A stretch of DNA of 64,000 nt from Phallus indusiatus (GCA_027605045.1 JAQFWX010000006.1:1426001-1490000); one strand, 5' to 3'. Numbered from the stretch's first letter, positions 21,469 through 33,342 are shown. Numbers and translations are program-made. The notes: a model not told the origin generated them from the sequence alone.

Positions 21469-23472
21469 GGACCCATCTCGTGTGAGAAGGCATATCCTCT
21501 AGAATGCCAGTGCCGCTGCTCCAGGTCAAGGCTACAATTCGATGGACGAGAACTCCGTAATCCTTCAAGATACACCGCTCACCTTTTCAAGTTCCAGGCT
21601 ACATTTCTCGATAAAAAAACCCTGGACGGAGCCTTTAAAACCCAAACACAGCAACTACACGGACGCACGTTCCACATCTTATCTCCACTTTCAGCATTCT
21701 TCCCTATCCGTATCCCTTTTTTAATCTATAAAAGCTTGTGAGGCCCACCCACCGTCTATCACGCGCTTGTGCACGCACCTTCAAACTCCTTTTGGCGTTC
21801 GCAATCTGCCGACAACGCGCGCACACTCTCACACAGCCATAACCCAAACCTAGAAAACAGAGAAAAAAAATCCACAAAGACTTTAGCATGTCCGCATTGC
21901 AACAAGACACTTATCCCACGTCTCGACAAAAATGTCACTCGGGCTTCCCTCCTCTTCTTTCCTCAGCCTCGTGCCCTCTCATGTCATTCATGTTTCTATC
22001 AATTCAAAGAAATTAACGAAACCAAAGAATTGGGAAATGGAAATGCTTTTTTTTATTTTTATTTTTCACAGACAGACAAGGAACGAAAGGACCAAAACGG
22101 GTTCTGAGTTTTTACGGAGGATAACGGCGGGGGTGTGACGCAATTCCGTTCCGCGGGTCTCATCAGGGCTCCTTTGGGCTTCATCCGTTCTTCCGCTCAT
22201 CCCCTCCCGCCCTGTAGTGCGGCATCATATATTATCTGGCATGACATGGCGTGCATCTTTCCTCCTTTGGTCGATGCGACACGAGGGGAACATACGATTT
22301 TGCGAGATCTCTAATAAATCTGGGGTATCTTTTTTCTATCTGCGATGTACGGGCTTTGTAACACAAGTCGCGCCATATGCCATCTCGGGGGGAGAGGGTG
22401 TTTCGGGTTTCGGTGAATAGGGAATCTGCATAGGAAGATTGGGGAAACGGAACTCTTTTTTCCGTATTGCGCAAGTCGGATAAAGTACGATTATGTGCAA
22501 TTGAGGAGGGTAACTCCTTTCAGTCATTGGTTTATCGTTCCTACAATGCCCTGTTACACACTCCTCCCATGTTGTCCGCCCTTTCCGACCCTTACCCTCC
22601 TAATCATTTCCACCCCTTTTCTTTCATAATGAACTCCATATGGTCTCATTCGGGAGTCCAGAACGAAGCTATCCCAAGTCTAGGTCTTTTCGTATCCCTT
22701 CGTGGCGGCGGTTTTTCTTCTCCGGTTCGGATTTCTTCGGTCATTGACGTGACGCTATGATCTTTTGCACGGCGGCGTCGGTCTATTGTCTATTCTCTCA
22801 CACATACCTTGGCATATGCATTCAAAGCATGAGAAACACAGAAATGGGGTTTCGTTTTGGTTTTTTATTGTTGTTTCTTTTCGGGGGGTTGCGTATTTCT
22901 CTTTTGTTCTTGGTTGATCATTTTTTTTTGGTTTCTGCTGTTTCTTCATTTGGGTGATGCAAGTGCGTGTCTGCGGGTTTTTCATATCATATTTTCATTT
23001 TTTTTGGTTCATCGATTCATCATCCCCTCATCTCTCCAAATCATCTTTTCTTTTGTCAATTCCGATCATTTATGTCCATATGTCATATGTCATGCATGCA
23101 TCATCTCATCATCGTCATTATCATCACCGCAATGCTTTCGTTATCTAACATTGATCCGTTTTACTCTACCTCTGCCTCTGCCTTTGCCCCTTTTATTTCA
23201 TATTGTTTTTTGTGTCTTGTAAACATTACCTTTTTCTTTTTTTTGTCGCCTTGCATAGGGTTCTCAGATTATTTAAAATTGTCCTTCGTACATTCGAGTA
23301 CCGGGTTTTCTTTTGGGCTGTTTTTAATGTTCTTTTCACAATTGATGTGTATATGTGGCTATTACTGCTTGTTATGTCAAACACTGAACGTCTCGTTTCA
23401 CGTTAAATATAAAAAACCTCCATCTGTGACACGCGTTACTAGCGTTACTCCTCGTGTTCCAACTACACCACC
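21469..23472. other. Intergenic, pyrimidine-rich
   Basis: Long CT-rich and T-rich stretches, especially 22560-23300, give long but compositionally biased open frames on +. They look like promoter or UTR sequence upstream of the F-box array. No gene is supported. Confidence 0.5.
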
Positions 23473-25065
23473 ATGCAACATGTCCCATACGACGTATTGA
23501 GGGAGATTATCCTTCAAACTGACTATCACACAATGGGCTTGGAACATTGCGAACCCGAATTCAGGCTAAAAGTCCTTGCGCCTCCTGTCACCGCATCGCA
23601 AGTCTGCCGTTCATGGAGACACAGTCTTTTATCAGATCCAGCAATGTGGACGTGTCTTGTGCTTGCAGAAACGGATCCTAAATGGATATTGGAGCTCCTC
23701 CGTCGGTCAAAATCCGCTCCTTTGAATGTGTTTGTTCACCTAAACGACGCTTGCGAGTCCGGTTTCAAGGACACATTGGATATGATTACGACCCTTTTTG
23801 GACAAATTCATCGATTCGCTGTGCTGCGCTTGCAGATCGATGACTGGGGATACCCTCTATTCGAAACTCTCTTTAGATCCTCAATATCGGTGATCATGTC
23901 TTCCATTCAACGACCCGCGCCGATGTTACAGACCTTCTCATATTCGTATGGTTATCCCCAGGTTGACGAGGAAAACGATCCCGACACGGTTATCGAGCAT
24001 CTATTCTCGGGATTTGCACCCAATCTTAAACGAGTGCATTATCGGTTTCCCATGTATTCTCAAGAAATACGTGGTGCGGCGTTCAGCAATGTGTTGGAGC
24101 TTTATCTCGCTCTGCCTTGGATCATGAAGCCCGATTTTTTCCTCAATGTTTTAGAGGCATCTCCGCGCCTCAAAATGCTTCATATGCGTTCACGAGACGA
24201 AGTATGCGTCGACTTCCATGAAGTATTCGATCGCAGGATACATCTACCACACCTCGAAACGCTGGTGCTTGATGTACCCTATGCCCTTTATAATATTGTG
24301 GAGTCGTTCATGATTCACACGACATTCCCCTCTAACATCAAATGGCAGATTTCTGTTTTTCATTCTTCCTATAACTCTCAAGAGCTTCCGCATCTACTCC
24401 AATTCTTGTCACAAACCCGCTTAACATATATCCATGCACAGATCTCAGCTTTTTCATGCTTTCGTTTTGAAACATCAGCACCAACTTTACCCGGGAGGGC
24501 TCAACCTCTTGACAAAACACTCATCTACACATACTACCCTGAAGATGAATTAACGGGTCTTTGGAATCCAATGATGCATGTTGTTAACTCATATATCACT
24601 CACGTGGAACTTGAGCCCGATGGTTTATTGAGTGGCTATGGGATAATACCGTTTGTTTTTGCTAGATTGACGAGATTGGAGTCTTTAACAATCTGCTCGG
24701 CTAAGCTTTCTCCTCATGATACAAACAACATACCCCTAAAATGCCTGGTTGCACTATTGCTAGGTTCGAAAAATATAGAAGGAAGTACGGATCCGCCGCA
24801 GAATCAAAGCGACGCTCTCGCCTCTCAACCTCAGGCTGCGATTCCTTGTCCCCGATTACACACCGTAACACTGCAGTTGCGTAATTCACTCAATACAGAA
24901 CATGTCGAGATAATCACCAAATGCCTTCGCATACGGCGCGAAATGGGACATCCATTGGGTATTTCGCTATTTTGTCCGGAAGTATACGAAGCTGCGCTGC
25001 AGATACTGGAACAATCGAAATTGGGTGGTACCATCAAAGTTCACATCATACCCTCCGAGTCGTGA
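23473..25065 (+). CDS. F-box domain protein (530 aa), array member 1
   Basis: Intronless. The F-box is at the extreme N-terminus: VPYDVLREIILQTDYH, then PPVTASQVCRSWRHSLLSDP and MWTCL. The Leu-rich remainder has family landmarks such as LLRRSKSAPLNVFVHL, IHRFAVLRLQ, RPAPMLQTFS, LFSGFAPNLKRVHYR and LEASPRLKMLH. The start is the ATG immediately before the F-box. It is the first of five + strand copies at 1.7-2.5 kb spacing, closest to the next member. It probably acts as the SCF ligase receptor in cytosol or nucleus with unknown substrate. The upstream block CACGCGTTACT...CGTGTTCCAA recurs before member 2, so promoter and coding region were duplicated together. Confidence 0.9.
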   Translation: MQHVPYDVLREIILQTDYHTMGLEHCEPEFRLKVLAPPVTASQVCRSWRHSLLSDPAMWTCLVLAETDPKWILELLRRSKSAPLNVFVHLNDACESGFKDTLDMITTLFGQIHRFAVLRLQIDDWGYPLFETLFRSSISVIMSSIQRPAPMLQTFSYSYGYPQVDEENDPDTVIEHLFSGFAPNLKRVHYRFPMYSQEIRGAAFSNVLELYLALPWIMKPDFFLNVLEASPRLKMLHMRSRDEVCVDFHEVFDRRIHLPHLETLVLDVPYALYNIVESFMIHTTFPSNIKWQISVFHSSYNSQELPHLLQFLSQTRLTYIHAQISAFSCFRFETSAPTLPGRAQPLDKTLIYTYYPEDELTGLWNPMMHVVNSYITHVELEPDGLLSGYGIIPFVFARLTRLESLTICSAKLSPHDTNNIPLKCLVALLLGSKNIEGSTDPPQNQSDALASQPQAAIPCPRLHTVTLQLRNSLNTEHVEIITKCLRIRREMGHPLGISLFCPEVYEAALQILEQSKLGGTIKVHIIPSES

Positions 25066-25236
25066 TTGAAGAGTTAGTCTCGTGCGCCTTGAAGTAAGAG
25101 GTTGTTTTGTACGCTGTCTTCTGTTTCAATTGATGTATTATTACTGCTTGTCAAATGAATACGTTACAAGTGTCGTCCTTCGTTAAAATCATTTGACCCT
25201 GTCACGCGTTACTCGACGTGTTCCAAACTTTTTTTC

Positions 25237-26904
25237 ATGGCGTACCTTTTTGACACGACGACGGTGCTCAGTCCAGCACGAGTTCAAACACAATCACTCT
25301 CCCCCATGAAACATCTTCCGTACGATGTACTTAGGGAAATCATCACTCATTCCAGCAATCTCACAATGAAATATAACGATCCCGAATTCGAAATACAGGT
25401 ACTAGCGCCTCCCATCGCCGCGTCCCAAGTCTGCCGTTCATGGAGACGTGACCTTTTATCAGATTCTACCATGTGGACGTGCCTCGCGATTCCACAAATA
25501 AAGCCTGACTGGATAATGGAGTTACTTCGTCGGTCGGGATCAGCTCCTTTGAATGTGTTTCTCCATCTGTACGATGCTTGCGAGTCAGGTTACAAGGTCA
25601 CGCTGGACATGATTATTACTCTCTTCGATCAAATCCATCGGTTTAGCGTGTTACGTTTGCAGATTAACTACTGGGAAGATGTTCCCTTTGAAGATCTTCT
25701 CGAAGAATCGGTTTCTGTGATCATGTCTTCCATTCAACGACCTGCGCCGATGTTACAGACCTTTTCGTTTGCGTACGATTGCCTCCAGAATGACAAGGAG
25801 GTCAATCCCGACTACACAGTCATCGAAAATCTGTTCTCGGGGATTGCGCCCAATCTTAAACGAGTGCATCATCGGCTTTCCATCGAACCCCAAGAGACAC
25901 GTACTGGTGTGTTCAGCGACTTGTTGGAGCTCTGTCTCGCCATAGATTTCAGCATGCAGCCCGATCTTTTCTTCGATCTCTTAGAAGCATCTCCCCGCCT
26001 TAAAATGCTTCGTATTTATGCAGAGGATCAAGTCAATTTGGACCAATTCTCCGATCGTAAGGCGCACCTACCATACCTTGAAAGGCTGACGCTGGAGATG
26101 ATCAATGCGTCCGATTTTGTGAATTTGTTCATGAACCATGCAACTTTTCCTCTGAACGTGAAATGGCGTATTTCTATCTTGCACTCTTCCTTCCACTTTG
26201 AAGAGTCCCCAATTCTCCTTCGATTACTGTCACAAACGCGCTTTACATTTCTCTATATACAAGTCAGCCAAACACATTCCCTCCTTCGTTTTGAAGAAAT
26301 AGGATGTTTTTCGAACACGGATCAATCTAATGGCAATGCACTCGTGTGCAAATATCTCTCTTCTGCGGAAATGGTAAACCTTTTGGATCCACTAATGCGC
26401 ATCATCAACTCCCACGTCACTCACGTGGAGCTTGAACCTGATAATCTGTCAATTAAGTACGGGATAATACCATTTATCTGTGCTAGATTGACGTGGTTAC
26501 GTTCTCTAACAATCCTGTCATCCGCATTTTATTCTTGTGCCACAGACGAATCGCGCATAACCTGCCTTGCTGCACTATTGATGTGCCCAGACAAGAATAT
26601 GGTTATGACGAATCTGATGCAAAATTCAGAACCCGACTTGGACGTGGTAGATAGCGCCATTGCCTACAGTCCTCAGACTATGGTTCTTTGTCCCTCATTA
26701 CACACAGTAATACTGCGGCTATCTGAAACAGTCGAAATAAGACACGCGGAGATTATCGCCAAATGCCTCAGCATACGGCGGCGAATGGGACATCCTTTGG
26801 GAATATTGCTGGGTTGTCCAGGGATACACGAAGATGCCCTGCAGAGATTAGAACGGTCGAAATCGGATGGTCCTATTGTGGTTTACATTATGTCCTCAAA
26901 GTAA
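25237..26904 (+). CDS. F-box domain protein (555 aa), array member 2
   Basis: Intronless. The F-box is LPYDVLREIITHSSN followed by PPIAASQVCRSWRRDLLSDS and MWTCLAI. Two starts are possible: 25237 (used here) or 25306, where MKHLPYDV matches the compact N-termini of the paralogues. The LRR-like region shares long blocks with members 1 and 3 (IMSSIQRPAPMLQTFSF, LFSGIAPNLKRVHHRLS, LLEASPRLKMLRIYA). Together with the 170-bp intergenic gap, this points to recent tandem duplication. The C-terminal third (residues about 400-520) differs most between copies, as expected if it contacts the substrate. Confidence 0.9.
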   Translation: MAYLFDTTTVLSPARVQTQSLSPMKHLPYDVLREIITHSSNLTMKYNDPEFEIQVLAPPIAASQVCRSWRRDLLSDSTMWTCLAIPQIKPDWIMELLRRSGSAPLNVFLHLYDACESGYKVTLDMIITLFDQIHRFSVLRLQINYWEDVPFEDLLEESVSVIMSSIQRPAPMLQTFSFAYDCLQNDKEVNPDYTVIENLFSGIAPNLKRVHHRLSIEPQETRTGVFSDLLELCLAIDFSMQPDLFFDLLEASPRLKMLRIYAEDQVNLDQFSDRKAHLPYLERLTLEMINASDFVNLFMNHATFPLNVKWRISILHSSFHFEESPILLRLLSQTRFTFLYIQVSQTHSLLRFEEIGCFSNTDQSNGNALVCKYLSSAEMVNLLDPLMRIINSHVTHVELEPDNLSIKYGIIPFICARLTWLRSLTILSSAFYSCATDESRITCLAALLMCPDKNMVMTNLMQNSEPDLDVVDSAIAYSPQTMVLCPSLHTVILRLSETVEIRHAEIIAKCLSIRRRMGHPLGILLGCPGIHEDALQRLERSKSDGPIVVYIMSSK

Positions 26905-27153
26905 TACAATGTGAGACGAAATCAGAACTACATCTTGTGCATCCCGAAGTAAGCAATTACTTCGTACACTGTCTTCAACCGCATTTAATTTTATAAACCG
27001 CTTACGAAAGTCGATTTGGGCTGCTTGTTTTGTCAGAGACCTCTTTTGATAATTTAGACGATCACTTAATTGCATGTCTGGAACAAGTATCACTAATTTA
27101 GTTAGTCGTTCGCTTGGATATCAACACCTATATCTTCCCTATAAAATACACCG

Positions 27154-28941
27154 ATGCCTAGCCTTGCTGGTTGTAATACCCAAGGAACGCAAGAGTTAGA
27201 TGGCGATTATTATAGAAATAAACACCAGCGAAGCTGCTCGTCATCTCTTCAAGCTGGCCGTGGGAAATATTCCCCGCCAGTCACCATGTTACAGCTTGAC
27301 GACAGCCGGCTCCTGAGCAGAATGGAACGGCTCCCGTACGACGTATTGAGGGAAATCGTACTCTACGCCAAGAATTACAGAATGGAATATGACAAACCCA
27401 AATTCGAGATACAGGTACTAGCGCCCCCCATCACTGCGTCGCACGTCTGCCGTTCATGGAGACGGGCTCTTTTATCAGATTCGACGATGTGGACATGCCT
27501 TGCGATCCCGGAAACGAACGCGGATGGGATAGTGGAGTTGCTCCGTCGGTCGGGATCTGCTCCGTTAAATGTGTTTATCGACCTGTACAAAGCTTGCGAG
27601 CGGAGTCATGATTACGAGGGCACGCTGGATCTGATTTCTATCCTTTCTGAGCATATCCATCGGTTCAGCGTGTTACGCTTGGAGATTGAGTACTTGAGTA
27701 ATATTGAGTGCTGGGAGGGTGAATCCTTTGAAGATCTTTTCGAAAAGTCGGTTTCTGTGATCATGTCTTCCATTCAACAACCTGCGCCGGCGTTACGGAC
27801 TTTCTCGTTTTGGTATGCTCATCTTCAGGTTGACGAGGAACACGATCCCGACCACACAATTATCGAAAACCTGTTCTCGGGGATTGCACCCAATCTTAAA
27901 CGGGTACACCATCGGCTTTCTCTTGAACCCCAAGAGACACGTACTGGTGTGTTCAGTGACTTGTTGGAGCTTTGTCTCGCTGTATGTTCAAGTATGCAGC
28001 CCGATCTCTTCTTCGATCTCTTAGAAGCATCTCCCCGCCTTAACGTGCTTCGTATTTATGCGCTGGATCGCTTCAAATTGGATCAATCCTCCGATCGTAA
28101 GGTACATCTACCACATCTTAAAAGGTTGGCGCTCGACGTGACCGAGGCCCCCGATATCGTGGATTTGTTTATGAGCCATGCAACTTTTCCCTTGAACGTG
28201 AAATGGCGTATTTCTGCTCCTTTTTTCGAAAAGTCCCCGACTTTACTTCAATTACTGTCACAAACGCGCTTGACGTATCTCCATGCAGAACTCGGCCGAC
28301 AATTCTCAAGTCTTCGCTTCGAAGAGTTGGAACCAGCTTTGGACAGGGATAAATTTAACGGGAATGCACTCATCCACGAATACTACTCCATAAAGGAGAT
28401 GGTAGAACTTATCGATCAAAATATGCCTATTATCAATTTCGAGTGCATTACTTACGTGGAACTTGAAGCTAATTTTTTGTTGTCTTATGGGTTAATCCCA
28501 TTTATTTTCGCTAAATTGACTAAGCTAGAGTCTCTAACTTTCTTTCCGGCCCGGTTTGCTCCCATTGCCACAGACGAAATACTAAATTGCCTCCATGCAC
28601 TATCAATAGACCCAGAAGATATGGGCGAGGGTACAGACGACAATATCGATCCAGTGGAAATCCCAGAACTCAATTCGGATTTGGTGGATAGCAATGTTAC
28701 CTTCAATCCTCAGATTGTGGTTCATTGTCCCACGTTACGTACAATAGAGCTGCGGCTGAGTAGTCCACTAGAGATAAAACATGCCGAGATCGTTACCAAA
28801 TTCCTTGGAATACGGTGCAAAGCGGGATATCCTTTAGAAATATTATTGTATTGTCCATCGATACAGGAGGAGGCGGAGCGGGTACTGCAGCAATGGAAAT
28901 TGGATGGCGCCCTCAAGGTTCATATTATTCCTTCAGAGTGA
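27154..28941 (+). CDS. F-box domain protein (595 aa), array member 3
   Basis: Intronless. The F-box begins MERLPYDVLREIVLYAKNY (M at 27322) and continues PPITASHVCRSWRRALLSDS and MWTCLAI. The 56 residues upstream of that Met are open but have no counterpart in the other copies, so 27322 (539 aa) is the more likely start. The protein is most similar to member 2 (shared GVFSDLLELCLAV, MQPDLFFDLLEASPRL). An acidic insert (EDMGEGTDDNIDPVEIPEL) near the C-terminus is not seen in member 1. Confidence 0.88.
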   Translation: MPSLAGCNTQGTQELDGDYYRNKHQRSCSSSLQAGRGKYSPPVTMLQLDDSRLLSRMERLPYDVLREIVLYAKNYRMEYDKPKFEIQVLAPPITASHVCRSWRRALLSDSTMWTCLAIPETNADGIVELLRRSGSAPLNVFIDLYKACERSHDYEGTLDLISILSEHIHRFSVLRLEIEYLSNIECWEGESFEDLFEKSVSVIMSSIQQPAPALRTFSFWYAHLQVDEEHDPDHTIIENLFSGIAPNLKRVHHRLSLEPQETRTGVFSDLLELCLAVCSSMQPDLFFDLLEASPRLNVLRIYALDRFKLDQSSDRKVHLPHLKRLALDVTEAPDIVDLFMSHATFPLNVKWRISAPFFEKSPTLLQLLSQTRLTYLHAELGRQFSSLRFEELEPALDRDKFNGNALIHEYYSIKEMVELIDQNMPIINFECITYVELEANFLLSYGLIPFIFAKLTKLESLTFFPARFAPIATDEILNCLHALSIDPEDMGEGTDDNIDPVEIPELNSDLVDSNVTFNPQIVVHCPTLRTIELRLSSPLEIKHAEIVTKFLGIRCKAGYPLEILLYCPSIQEEAERVLQQWKLDGALKVHIIPSE

Positions 28942-29818
28942 TGTGGAATCAGGATCTCGTACATTTCTAAGTAAGCAATTACAATTAACGCTTTCTTTGC
29001 TGTATTCTCGTTTACAGAGTTCACAAGGGGTCTTGATTCTCCGAGTTGATTCAATAGCGCAGACGACCCACTTAACTAATTGGATGTTAGAAATCAGCAT
29101 CACTAATCTAATATACCAAATATATTCATTTGCTTTGATATCGACACGCGTATCTAGTATTTAATACGCTGGTGGCTATTCGTAGATCTTATTAGCTACT
29201 TTTGACACATTATTGCTTGTAATGAAAATGCACATGGAAACTACCAAAACATGATGAGATATTCCAGCAGGATATCAGGAAAAAATAAATTATCTATATC
29301 AACCGTCAGGCCGTGAAAAACATTCGGCACGCCGGTTCACTACGCGTTCGCGTTACATGTCACATGTCACAAGCACTCTTCACGACGTGAACGGTTGTCC
29401 GCCTATCTTCATCTAGAAATTTTGTCCTGCTGTCAAACAATACGGTCAACAAACTCTCAATCCATTGAAATTTTTTGTTACACGAAGATACTTTTATCCC
29501 TTTTTCCTCCATTCCTGAAGTAATGCATGTGAATATTTGGGTTTTGCATATTGCTCTTCAAGTTTGCTCGTAAGGATTGACTTTATTGGTTTTGTAATAT
29601 TTCTAATGGAGCATGCTTAAAATTCAGTGAATTGCGAGTCCATTTGTACTCAATCCGACCTTTCATTCTCCTCAAACGCTCCGATCGGTCTTCCAGCTGA
29701 GACATGGGGATGCTCGCCGAACATGCACCACTTATGTAAGCCCCATAAACCCAACGAATTAGATGCGACATTGTCTCAACCACCGTCTCACAACATCCAC
29801 CAAAAACCATTCATCAAG

Positions 29819-31453
29819 ATGACTCTCGCACTTGAACGCTTTCCTCGTGAGATCTTTAAAGAGATCATGCATTACACGTTCGGCTATACACTGGAGTTGT
29901 TTGAAGAAGCCAATTTCACTATAGAAGTCCTACCACCCCCCATACTCGCATCGCACGTCTGCCGTTCTTGGAGACGTGCCCTTCTTTCAGACCCTACAAT
30001 GTGGACATGCATTATATTCCCGGAGATGAGCTTAGAGTTGGTTCTGGAGTTGCTTCGTCGATCGGGCACTTCCTTGTTGAATGTGTTCCTCTCCGTTGAC
30101 GATGACTATGCTCCCGAGATGAGTTACGATGTGATGAAGAATTTGCTATCGGTCCTCTTCCAACATATCCACCGTTTTAGACTCTTGCGCGTGGAAATTG
30201 ACGTTTGGGAGCGAGGTCCTCTCCCTTCTCCTTCGGATTCCATGGTAGTAATGGCCCAGCTAGCTGTTTCGTACCTTCAACAACCCGCACCGAATCTGCA
30301 AACACTTTCTTTTTGGTACAACTATCTTGAAAATGACACGGACCCCTCTCCCGATTACACGGTTATCAACAAACTGTTTGCGGGGGACGCACCCCTGCTC
30401 AAGCGATTGCACCATCGGCTTTCTCGTGACTTTGAAGAACTATATTCTCCTGTGTTCCATAATCTATCGGAACTGCGGCTTAACGTGCCTTCCGACTTGA
30501 AATTTAACCGTCTCCTTGATTTCCTAGAAGCATCTCCCCGTCTCAAAATGCTTCTTCTTGATGTCAAGTGGGATCCGGATGACACTGTGTTGGCTTATCT
30601 TGAGCAACCTTCCGACCGTAAGGTTGAGCTGCCATTCCTAATGAAACTCGTACTCGAGGCGGACTTCCGGGTTGGACTGACGGAATTATTTTTGAGACAT
30701 GTAATTCTACCCTCGAACATCCGATGGCAGATTACATCCCTGCATGACCATGATTTTGGTTCATCGCCCTCTGTATCCCAATTTCTATCTCAGCGAGCTC
30801 ACTTCACGTGCCTTTATGTCCGCGCCTTCCCCTCCTTCGTACAGTTGACCTTCCAAGAAGAATTGGGCGGTTGCGCCAACTGTTTCAGTATCTGTATCGT
30901 TGGTATCAACGAAAACATGCAGGACTTGGTGCATCTTTGGGACCCGATGATGCACGCTTTCAAGGCTTCCTCTCGTATCACCCACATGGAGATTGAGATT
31001 GGAGATTCGTCCTACTTCGAACTTTTTCCAACATTCTTCACTTTTATGTCGAACTTGAGGTCCTTAACGATCCGACCGGATATTGACGTACGCAATGATA
31101 GCGGTCCAGACGAAATACGCCTTTTTTGCTTAGTTGCGTTATCGTTGAAGTACGATGAACTAGTATTGGAAGGCTTCGAAAAAAGGAGGCCCGAGAACCC
31201 GATACAAGATCCGGAAATGCATGTGTGGTCTTGTCCTATGCTACAGGACATAACCATAGAATTCCGTGATCCATTACAAATTCACCCAGCACTTATGCTT
31301 TATGCGATTCGTGTTCTGCTTCACCGAGAGGCAGGCTCTTCTCCCCAGATATTTGTTTATTGTCCACAGACAAAACAAGGTGTTGAAGAAAGTTTAAACG
31401 GCATTGGGGCCGATTTCATCAAGATCTTTACTTATGGGCTTGATGAGGAATGA
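29819..31453 (+). CDS. F-box domain protein (544 aa), array member 4
   Basis: The start was set at MTLALERFPREIFKEIMHYT. The frame is open farther upstream to 29627, and another ATG occurs at 29723, but only the 29819 start places the F-box at the N-terminus as in the paralogues. The F-box continues PPILASHVCRSWRRALLSDP and MWTCIIF. This is the most divergent intact copy of the + array (FPREIFKEI in place of LPYDVLREI) but keeps LLRRSGTSLLNVFLSV, QPAPNLQTLSFWY and FLEASPRLKMLLLD. It is followed by GTAAGCAAT-like sequence also found 3' of members 2 and 3. Confidence 0.87.
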   Translation: MTLALERFPREIFKEIMHYTFGYTLELFEEANFTIEVLPPPILASHVCRSWRRALLSDPTMWTCIIFPEMSLELVLELLRRSGTSLLNVFLSVDDDYAPEMSYDVMKNLLSVLFQHIHRFRLLRVEIDVWERGPLPSPSDSMVVMAQLAVSYLQQPAPNLQTLSFWYNYLENDTDPSPDYTVINKLFAGDAPLLKRLHHRLSRDFEELYSPVFHNLSELRLNVPSDLKFNRLLDFLEASPRLKMLLLDVKWDPDDTVLAYLEQPSDRKVELPFLMKLVLEADFRVGLTELFLRHVILPSNIRWQITSLHDHDFGSSPSVSQFLSQRAHFTCLYVRAFPSFVQLTFQEELGGCANCFSICIVGINENMQDLVHLWDPMMHAFKASSRITHMEIEIGDSSYFELFPTFFTFMSNLRSLTIRPDIDVRNDSGPDEIRLFCLVALSLKYDELVLEGFEKRRPENPIQDPEMHVWSCPMLQDITIEFRDPLQIHPALMLYAIRVLLHREAGSSPQIFVYCPQTKQGVEESLNGIGADFIKIFTYGLDEE

Positions 31454-31689
31454 GATTATATTCTTGATGTTTATTTATCATCGTAAGCAATGACAGTTTC
31501 GTCTTATCGTCATTTTACTTGATGCTAAAGTTACTTTCAGGTCCCGACGCTTAGTCTGGGCGCCGTTGACTATTGTATAATACGTTGATTTTAGTCGACT
31601 GAATGGTTTTCAACAACATGACTGTGTGATCCATGCGCGACGTTTTTTTTTTTGGCACCCCCCTTCAGAACCACCATCTGCACCGAAAC

Positions 31690-33342
31690 ATGTCGCGGAA
31701 AACGACCGCCGGGCCCAAACATCTTCCTTAAGACGTTCTCAGAGAGATTATCCTTCACACATATGGGCACTTTCTGGCACTGTTGTACGGAGAAGCTTTA
31801 TTTGATCTATTCGTACTGTCGCCACCCATAGCTGCCTCGCACGTGTGTCGTTCGTGGAGACGCGCTCTTCTCTCAGATTCAACAATGTGGTCGTGCATCA
31901 TGATTCCCCAAATGGAATGCGATTGGATAAAGGAACTACTTCGTCGATCGAATTCTTCACTTTTAAGCGTATTCCTTGAATTAAACGAGGCTGAAGAACC
32001 GGAGCATAATAATAACAAGACGCCAGAGACGCTCTTCTTCCTTTTACAACAAACCCATCGATTCAAGTTATTGCGATTAGAGATTAGCCTTCTAGATGGA
32101 CCTTCGCTCGGTTGTCTGGAACCGTTGGTTCAACTGGTTTCATCGCATTTAGAAAAGCCGGCCCTGGCATTACGAACGTTCTCGTTTTGGTGTAACGGTT
32201 TCAACGACCCCGACTCTGAACTTAATCTCGACCGTGGACATCCAGTGACACTATTTCCGAGAGATGCGCCCAACCTCAAACGATTACACCATCGACTTTC
32301 TATCGACTTACGAGAATCAGTTTGCCCTGCATTCCACAATCTCTCCGAGCTTCACCTCACTCTTCTCTTCGACATCAACTTCGATCGTTTCCTCGATCTT
32401 TTAGAAGCATCTCCTCACCTCAAAGTACTTCTGATCAAGGTTGACTGGGACTCGCTTGACGTCACTACAATTCTCGAATCTTTTAATCGGAATAGAACCG
32501 TTTGTTTACCATGCCTAAACAAACTCGCGCTCAATGTTAATCACACCGTTGAATTGATACCTTTAGTGTTCAACCACGTAATTATTCCATCTGACATTGG
32601 ATGGGATATTGTTTCACCGTACTTTCCTGATCTGATGGGGTCGCCGCATTTACACCAATTTCTATCGGACGCGCATTTTACCTCTCTTTGTCCGGTTCAC
32701 CGAATTCATGACACTGATTTCAATGAATGTCGAGTCACATGCACAAATAATCAACTTGATAAGAATTGGGTTATATCCCGGGACATACAAGACTTCGCTG
32801 TAACTGGCATCTTGTTCATGAACATTCTCAAGTCGTCTCGTATCACCCACGTGACCCTCGAGTTCGAGGATGCATCAGAAGACAATGCAATATTTCTACG
32901 TACCTTCAGGATGTCGCGCATTTTGAATTTATAACTGCCAGGCAGATGATCGTAATTGAGCATGGTTCTCCCAGTGGTTTGATGCCCTGGTGCCGGATGC
33001 CGGTAACTTTCAGTGGAACGGACTTGCACGCTCTATAGTCACAATGGAGACGAAGAGATATGATTGACACCATCTGTGCTTTGCACCTGTCATTTTGCAT
33101 TGGTCGGGCAGCTCTCACTCTATATCCTTTCCCACGCAAGCTAACTTTGGAAATCAAACATTCGCTGAGGAAAACACAAGTCATAAATACATCTTATTCT
33201 CTGCTCTCTAATACGTCGCGAGAGGAAGCGTCCATTGCAGATATATATTCAATGCCCCGAAATGGAGCAAGGCGTTGAAGGTATACTGAAACTGTCCAAT
33301 AGCGACATCCAGGTCTCTTTTAATTTGGACGAGTCTGAGTAG
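31690..33342 (+). pseudogene. F-box pseudogene, array member 5
   Basis: The ATG at 31690 opens a frame whose codon 14 is TAA (31729-31731). The family has Tyr there, so TAC-to-TAA is the likely lesion. The same frame then reads DVLREIILHTYGH, PPIAASHVCRSWRRALLSDS and on to a stop at 32932. Beyond it, family-like C-terminal sequence (IYIQCPEMEQGVEGIL...) reappears and ends at TAG 33340-33342, after a ~300-bp stretch with several stops. The copy therefore carries at least one nonsense mutation in the F-box and further lesions near the C-terminus. Reinitiation downstream of the stop would lack half of the F-box. Confidence 0.85.

Noticed and set aside
22857..23406. Long hydrophobic open frames suggesting a membrane protein
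   Set aside because: They arise from T-rich DNA; frames overlap in all three phases with no splice or domain support.
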